Assembly: GCF_028682455.1 (NCBI RefSeq)
Contig: NZ_JANHLD010000002.1
Span: 930,001-994,000 of the forward strand
Direction of reading: 5' to 3'
Source: Pseudomonas putida
GTDB taxonomy: Bacteria; Pseudomonadota; Gammaproteobacteria; Pseudomonadales; Pseudomonadaceae
DNA: 64,000 bases
A program made the translations under genes and the position numbers. The notes beneath the pieces are model-generated. The model ran no database searches. It was not told the origin of the DNA and saw only the letters and a list, made by a program, of their open reading frames with translations. Shown here one piece after another: positions 60,723 to 64,000 of this stretch (position 1 is the stretch's first letter; the number at the start of each line of letters is the position of its first letter).

Positions 60723-61280
60723 TTATGCCGAAGGCTGCCAGCGGTACTTGCTCAGCTCGTCATTGAGCGGGGTTTGGGCGAACACATTAGCAAAGTTGCA
60801 CAGCGTCGCGAGGCTTACACCCAGAATCACTTCCAGTGCGTGCCCTTCGCTGTAGCCTGCTTCACGGAAGGCGTTGTAGCCGGCATCGCTGACGTTGCCA
60901 CGGGTGGCGATCACTTCACGGGTGAACGCGGCCAGGGCCTCGAGTTTTTCCTGCGGCAGTTCGCCGCGTGCACGCAGGGCGTCGACCACCTCTTGCGGCA
61001 GCTTGGCCTTGTTCAGGGCGACGGCGGTATGACCGGCCACGCAGAAGTCGCAGCCATGGTTGGTGGCGGCGATCAGTTGCACCACTTCACGCTCGGCCAG
61101 GCTCAGCTCGGCTTTGCCGTTGAGGGCCGAAACCGTCACGTAGGTTTCCAGCGCCGCCGGGGCGTTGGCCAGTACGCCCAGCAGGTTGGGAATGAACCCG
61201 GAGTTCTTCTGGGCGTTTTCGAGGAACGGGCGAGCAGCCTCTGGGGCGCTTTGCAAGGTGTGTAGAGTGACGCGCGACAT
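60723..61280 (-). CDS. AhpD/carboxymuconolactone-decarboxylase-family protein
   Basis: A 185-residue helical protein. ATNHGCDFCVAGHTAVALNKAKL contains the CxxC...H redox centre of AhpD-type alkylhydroperoxidases. FIPNLLGVLANAPAALETYV is the usual N-terminal motif. Family members remove peroxides or act in thiol-dependent steps. First gene of the operon, ahead of the hairpin at 60688, and divergent from an AraC regulator; it may protect against peroxide produced by the flavoprotein. Confidence 0.9.
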   Translation of the reverse strand: MSRVTLHTLQSAPEAARPFLENAQKNSGFIPNLLGVLANAPAALETYVTVSALNGKAELSLAEREVVQLIAATNHGCDFCVAGHTAVALNKAKLPQEVVDALRARGELPQEKLEALAAFTREVIATRGNVSDAGYNAFREAGYSEGHALEVILGVSLATLCNFANVFAQTPLNDELSKYRWQPSA

Positions 61281-61385
61281 GGAGTGGACTCCTGCATACT
61301 AGGGTGTGCCGCAAGTCTGTTGGTTATAAGAAATACCTTCCATATTCTAGAGTCGCTATTACTTGCTTCTGAGTCTTTCCATTAG

Positions 61386-62297
61386 ATGATTTCATCCAGC
61401 CCAGTTGTCGATTGGTTATTAGAAAGCCTTGAGCTAGACGCCACGCTGTTCCATGTGGGGCGATATTGCGGTGGCTGGCACGCCAGCACCCAGGGCCTGG
61501 CACGGGCCAGTTTCCACCTGATCGTGCAGGGTCATTGCTGGCTGCACATCGAGGGCCAACCAGAGGCCATTCCCCTGGAAACCGGTGACGCGGTGTTCCT
61601 GCTGCGCGACCTGCCCTATCGATTGTCGGATACCGCTGACAGCGAGCACGCCCGCACCCAGCCGCGCATGACCATGCTGCCCCTGGATGCCGACGCCAGC
61701 GATGGCGTGGGCCTGGTGTGCGGGTTCTTTCATTTTCATCCTGGCCTGTCGTCGCTGATCATCGAAGGCCTGGCCGAGTGGATCATCCTGCGCGCCGGCG
61801 ACCCGGCCCTGAGCGCCGCCACCGCGCTGTTCGAGCTGATCCTTGCCGAATGCCAGCGCCAGCCCGCGCCCTCCTCGGCCTTGCTTGAGCGCTTGAGCCA
61901 CTTGCTGTTTCTCTATGTGCTGCGCCAACAGGTCCAGGGCAACACCGACATGAACGGCCTGGTGGCCCTGGCCCGCCACCCGCAGTTCACCCCCTTGGTC
62001 GAACAACTGATCGCCCATCCCGAACACCCCTGGCCGCTGGAAAGCATGGCGGCCTGCACGGGGCTGTCACGCTCGGCCTTCTTCAAGCGCTTCAGCGAAC
62101 TGGCCGGGCAATCACCGGGGCAAGTGCTGCTGGCGTTGCGCATGCGCCACGCCTGCCAGTTGCTCAAGGCCCACAACACGGTCGAGCAGGTGTGCGCCGC
62201 TGTCGGCTACCAGTCCATCGCCGCCTTCACTCGCGCCTTCAGCAAAGCCATGGGCGTGCAGCCCGGCGCCTACCGACGCCAGCATGAGGGGCGCTGA
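61386..62297 (+). CDS. AraC-family regulator (cupin-6 type)
   Basis: A 303-residue regulator starting MISSSPVVDWLLESLELDAT. The N-terminal cupin_6 domain (FHLIVQGHCWLHIEGQPEAI then LETGDAVFLLRDLPYRLSD) is typical of regulators next to oxidoreductase genes; two helix-turn-helices follow (LESMAACTGLSRSAFFKRFSELAGQSPG and VEQVCAAVGYQSIAAFTRAFSKAMGVQPGAYRR). It is divergent from the AhpD-like operon with 105 bases between, and is its likely regulator. Confidence 0.9.
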   Translation: MISSSPVVDWLLESLELDATLFHVGRYCGGWHASTQGLARASFHLIVQGHCWLHIEGQPEAIPLETGDAVFLLRDLPYRLSDTADSEHARTQPRMTMLPLDADASDGVGLVCGFFHFHPGLSSLIIEGLAEWIILRAGDPALSAATALFELILAECQRQPAPSSALLERLSHLLFLYVLRQQVQGNTDMNGLVALARHPQFTPLVEQLIAHPEHPWPLESMAACTGLSRSAFFKRFSELAGQSPGQVLLALRMRHACQLLKAHNTVEQVCAAVGYQSIAAFTRAFSKAMGVQPGAYRRQHEGR

Positions 62298-62436
62298 CGC
62301 AATCATCGTGCGGTAATCGAACACAAGCGGATTTCGGCCCTCAAGTCCGCGTGCGGCAGCTCCGATAGCAGACCACCCGGTGCCGATTACCGGCACTGGG
62401 TGGCGCTGATAACAACTACAAAGGAGTACTGCCTGC

Positions 62437-64000
62437 ATGTTCGCCGACTTGAAAATCCGCACCGGCATGTTCTGGGTGCTGTCGCTGTTCACCCTGACCT
62501 TGCTGTTTTCCACCCTCAGCGCCTGGTACGCGGCGGTGGGCAGCGACCAGCAGATCACTGAACTGGACCAGACCGCACACCAGTCCGACCGGTTGAACAA
62601 CGCCCTGCTCATGGCGATCCGCGCCAGTGCCAATGTGTCGTCGGGTTTCATCGAGCAGAGCGGTGGCCATAGCGAAAGCGCCAACAAGCGCATGGCGATG
62701 TCCGAGCAGTTGATCGACAACAGCCGGGGGTTGTTCGCCGAACTGGTCGCCAACGCCCGGGAGCCTGCGTTCAACGCCCTGGCCGTGGACCTTCAGCGCA
62801 CCTTCGATACCTACGCCCAGGCAGTGGCCGGCCAGCGCGAAGCGATGCGCCTGAACGACCTGCAGCGCTACTTTGGCGTCAACACCGCTGCCGGCAATGC
62901 CATGGCCCGCCTGCAGGCCTTGCGTCAGCAACTGGTGGCCGCGTTGAGCGAGCGCAGCCAGCAGATCATGCTCGAATCCGACCGTCGCCTGCAGGCTGCC
63001 AAGGTTCTGAGCGTCGCCCTGGTGGTGGTCACCCTGTTGCTGGCCGTGTTGTGCTGGGGGTTTATCGCCCGCCGGGTGTTGCGGCCTCTGTTGGAGGCCA
63101 GCGGGCATTTCCAGCGCTTTGCCCAGGACGACCTGAGCGTCACCGTACAAGTCACCACCCGCGACGAGATCGGCCAGCTGTTCGCCAACCTCGCCCACAT
63201 GCAAAGAAGCCAGCGTGCCACCCTGGCCCAGTTCACCGCCTATGCCGCGCAAGTGGCCCAGGCGGCCCAGCTGCTCGACAACATCACCGAGCAGAGCACC
63301 CACAGCCTGCGCCAGCAGGACCAGGAGCTGGAACAGGCCGCCACCGCCGTCACCGAAATGACCACGGCAGTGGAAGAAGTGGCGCGCAACGCCGTGTCCA
63401 CCTCGCAGGCGGCCAATGCCTCCAACCAACTGGCCGAGCAGAGCCGCCAGCAGGTCGGCGAGAACCTCGACGGTACTCGCGCCATGGCCAGTGACGTGCA
63501 GACCAGCAGTGAGCGCCTGCAGCAACTGGCCGGGCAGATTCGCGACATCGGCCAGGTACTGGAGGTGATTCGTTCGGTGTCGGAGCAAACCAACCTGCTG
63601 GCCCTCAATGCCGCAATCGAGGCTGCCCGCGCCGGCGAGGCCGGGCGAGGTTTTGCCGTGGTGGCCGACGAGGTACGCACCCTCGCCTACCGCACCCAGC
63701 AATCGACCCAGGAAATCGAACAGATGATCGCGGGCGTCAAGCAAGGGACCGAAGCGGCCGTGACCTCGATGCAATCGAGCACCCTGCGCGCCCAGTCGAC
63801 CCTGGACATCACCCAGGCCTCGGGCCAGGTGCTCGAAGGCATCTATAGCGCCATTGGCGAAATCAACGAACGCAACCTGGTAATTGCCAGCGCTGCAGAA
63901 GAACAGGCCCAGGTGGCGCGCGAAGTGGACCGCAACCTACTGAACATCCGCGAACTGTCGAGCCGTTCGGCGTCGGGGGCGCAGCAAACCCGGGAAGCCA
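62437..64000 (+). CDS. Methyl-accepting chemotaxis protein, C-terminus cut by the window edge
   Basis: At least 521 residues are present from ATG 62437 (AAGGAG upstream). A first helix ([25 protein letters not shown]), a periplasmic four-helix-bundle (4HB/TarH) sensor to about residue 185, a second helix ([22 protein letters not shown]), a HAMP domain and the start of the cytoplasmic signalling domain are visible. The hairpin tip [32 protein letters not shown] is intact. Ligand is not predictable. The gene continues past 64000. Confidence 0.95.
   Translation, partial: MFADLKIRTGMFWVLSLFTLTLLFSTLSAWYAAVGSDQQITELDQTAHQSDRLNNALLMAIRASANVSSGFIEQSGGHSESANKRMAMSEQLIDNSRGLFAELVANAREPAFNALAVDLQRTFDTYAQAVAGQREAMRLNDLQRYFGVNTAAGNAMARLQALRQQLVAALSERSQQIMLESDRRLQAAKVLSVALVVVTLLLAVLCWGFIARRVLRPLLEASGHFQRFAQDDLSVTVQVTTRDEIGQLFANLAHMQRSQRATLAQFTAYAAQVAQAAQLLDNITEQSTHSLRQQDQELEQAATAVTEMTTAVEEVARNAVSTSQAANASNQLAEQSRQQVGENLDGTRAMASDVQTSSERLQQLAGQIRDIGQVLEVIRSVSEQTNLLALNAAIEAARAGEAGRGFAVVADEVRTLAYRTQQSTQEIEQMIAGVKQGTEAAVTSMQSSTLRAQSTLDITQASGQVLEGIYSAIGEINERNLVIASAAEEQAQVAREVDRNLLNIRELSSRSASGAQQTREA

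Noticed and set aside
1..64000. CRISPR arrays, tRNA, rRNA, riboswitches and prophage
   Set aside because: No regularly spaced repeats, tRNA cloverleaf, rRNA sequence or phage structural genes were recognised on reading.

Overview
The window is a piece of Gammaproteobacterial chromosome that reads as Pseudomonas, most likely the P. putida/P. fluorescens lineage. The basis is high GC throughout, dense coding on both strands, P. putida-type REP elements (four sites, three of them inverted pairs), a ppyR-nnrS pair, an AruH-like transaminase, a second EF-G outside the str operon, ku plus a PE-LIG-POL type ligD, and several Pseudomonas-restricted small proteins (two DUF1652-like, a KGG stress protein, a metallothionein). 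No rRNA, tRNA, CRISPR array, prophage or insertion sequence was seen. Species assignment is inference.

Left part (1-9.8 kb, all minus strand): a hydrophobic-substrate operon encoding an RBBP9/YdeN-like hydrolase, a DUF1302 outer-membrane protein, a DUF1329 periplasmic protein, a YCF48/BNR-repeat protein, an MMPL/RND transporter, an acyl-CoA dehydrogenase and an acyl-CoA ligase cut by the window edge. An AraC regulator diverges from it behind an intergenic region with three ATTTG..CAC repeats. From 11 to 18 kb: a solitary tyrosine recombinase, the ppyR-nnrS nitric-oxide-associated pair, a DUF1345 membrane protein, an AruH-like aminotransferase, a DUF1652-like protein and a MHYT-GGDEF-EAL cyclic-di-GMP protein. 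The ppyR-nnrS pair is preceded by three NorR-type sites and a sigma-54-like element, which is the best-supported regulatory discovery here.

Middle (18-34.7 kb): a low-GC decayed patch ending in a REP pair, then DUF899, DUF1624, an SBF-like transporter with divergent AraC, class C beta-lactamase, GST, a LuxR regulator divergent from a DmpA-type aminopeptidase, ppnN, an SH3/coiled-coil membrane protein, ogt overlapping an Ada-type zinc-domain ORF, dsdA-dsdC and fusA2.

34.8-43.9 kb: an NHEJ locus. ligD begins a tightly overlapping run of six genes (ligD, small membrane protein, acyl-CoA-dehydrogenase-like, PIG-L deacetylase, NodS-like methyltransferase, GT2) converging on ku. The last four look like a small-molecule or glycoconjugate pathway of unknown product and are the strongest candidate for an undescribed system. 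A general-stress type set follows: SDR, DUF4142, metallothionein, YIP1, DUF1652, KGG protein, a ClpP-like protease, AlkA and a low-affinity iron permease.

47.7-64 kb: two YcaC-type hydrolases with a pirin and a divergent LysR; a LysE exporter with an alpha/beta hydrolase; a TetR-controlled SDR/HCCA-isomerase pair; a secreted HExxH protein; a methyltransferase; and an AraC-flanked uptake/oxidation operon (AhpD-like, acyl-CoA-dehydrogenase-like, ABC ATPase, Tat-exported binding protein, permease) with an internal terminator-like hairpin. The window ends inside a methyl-accepting chemotaxis protein.
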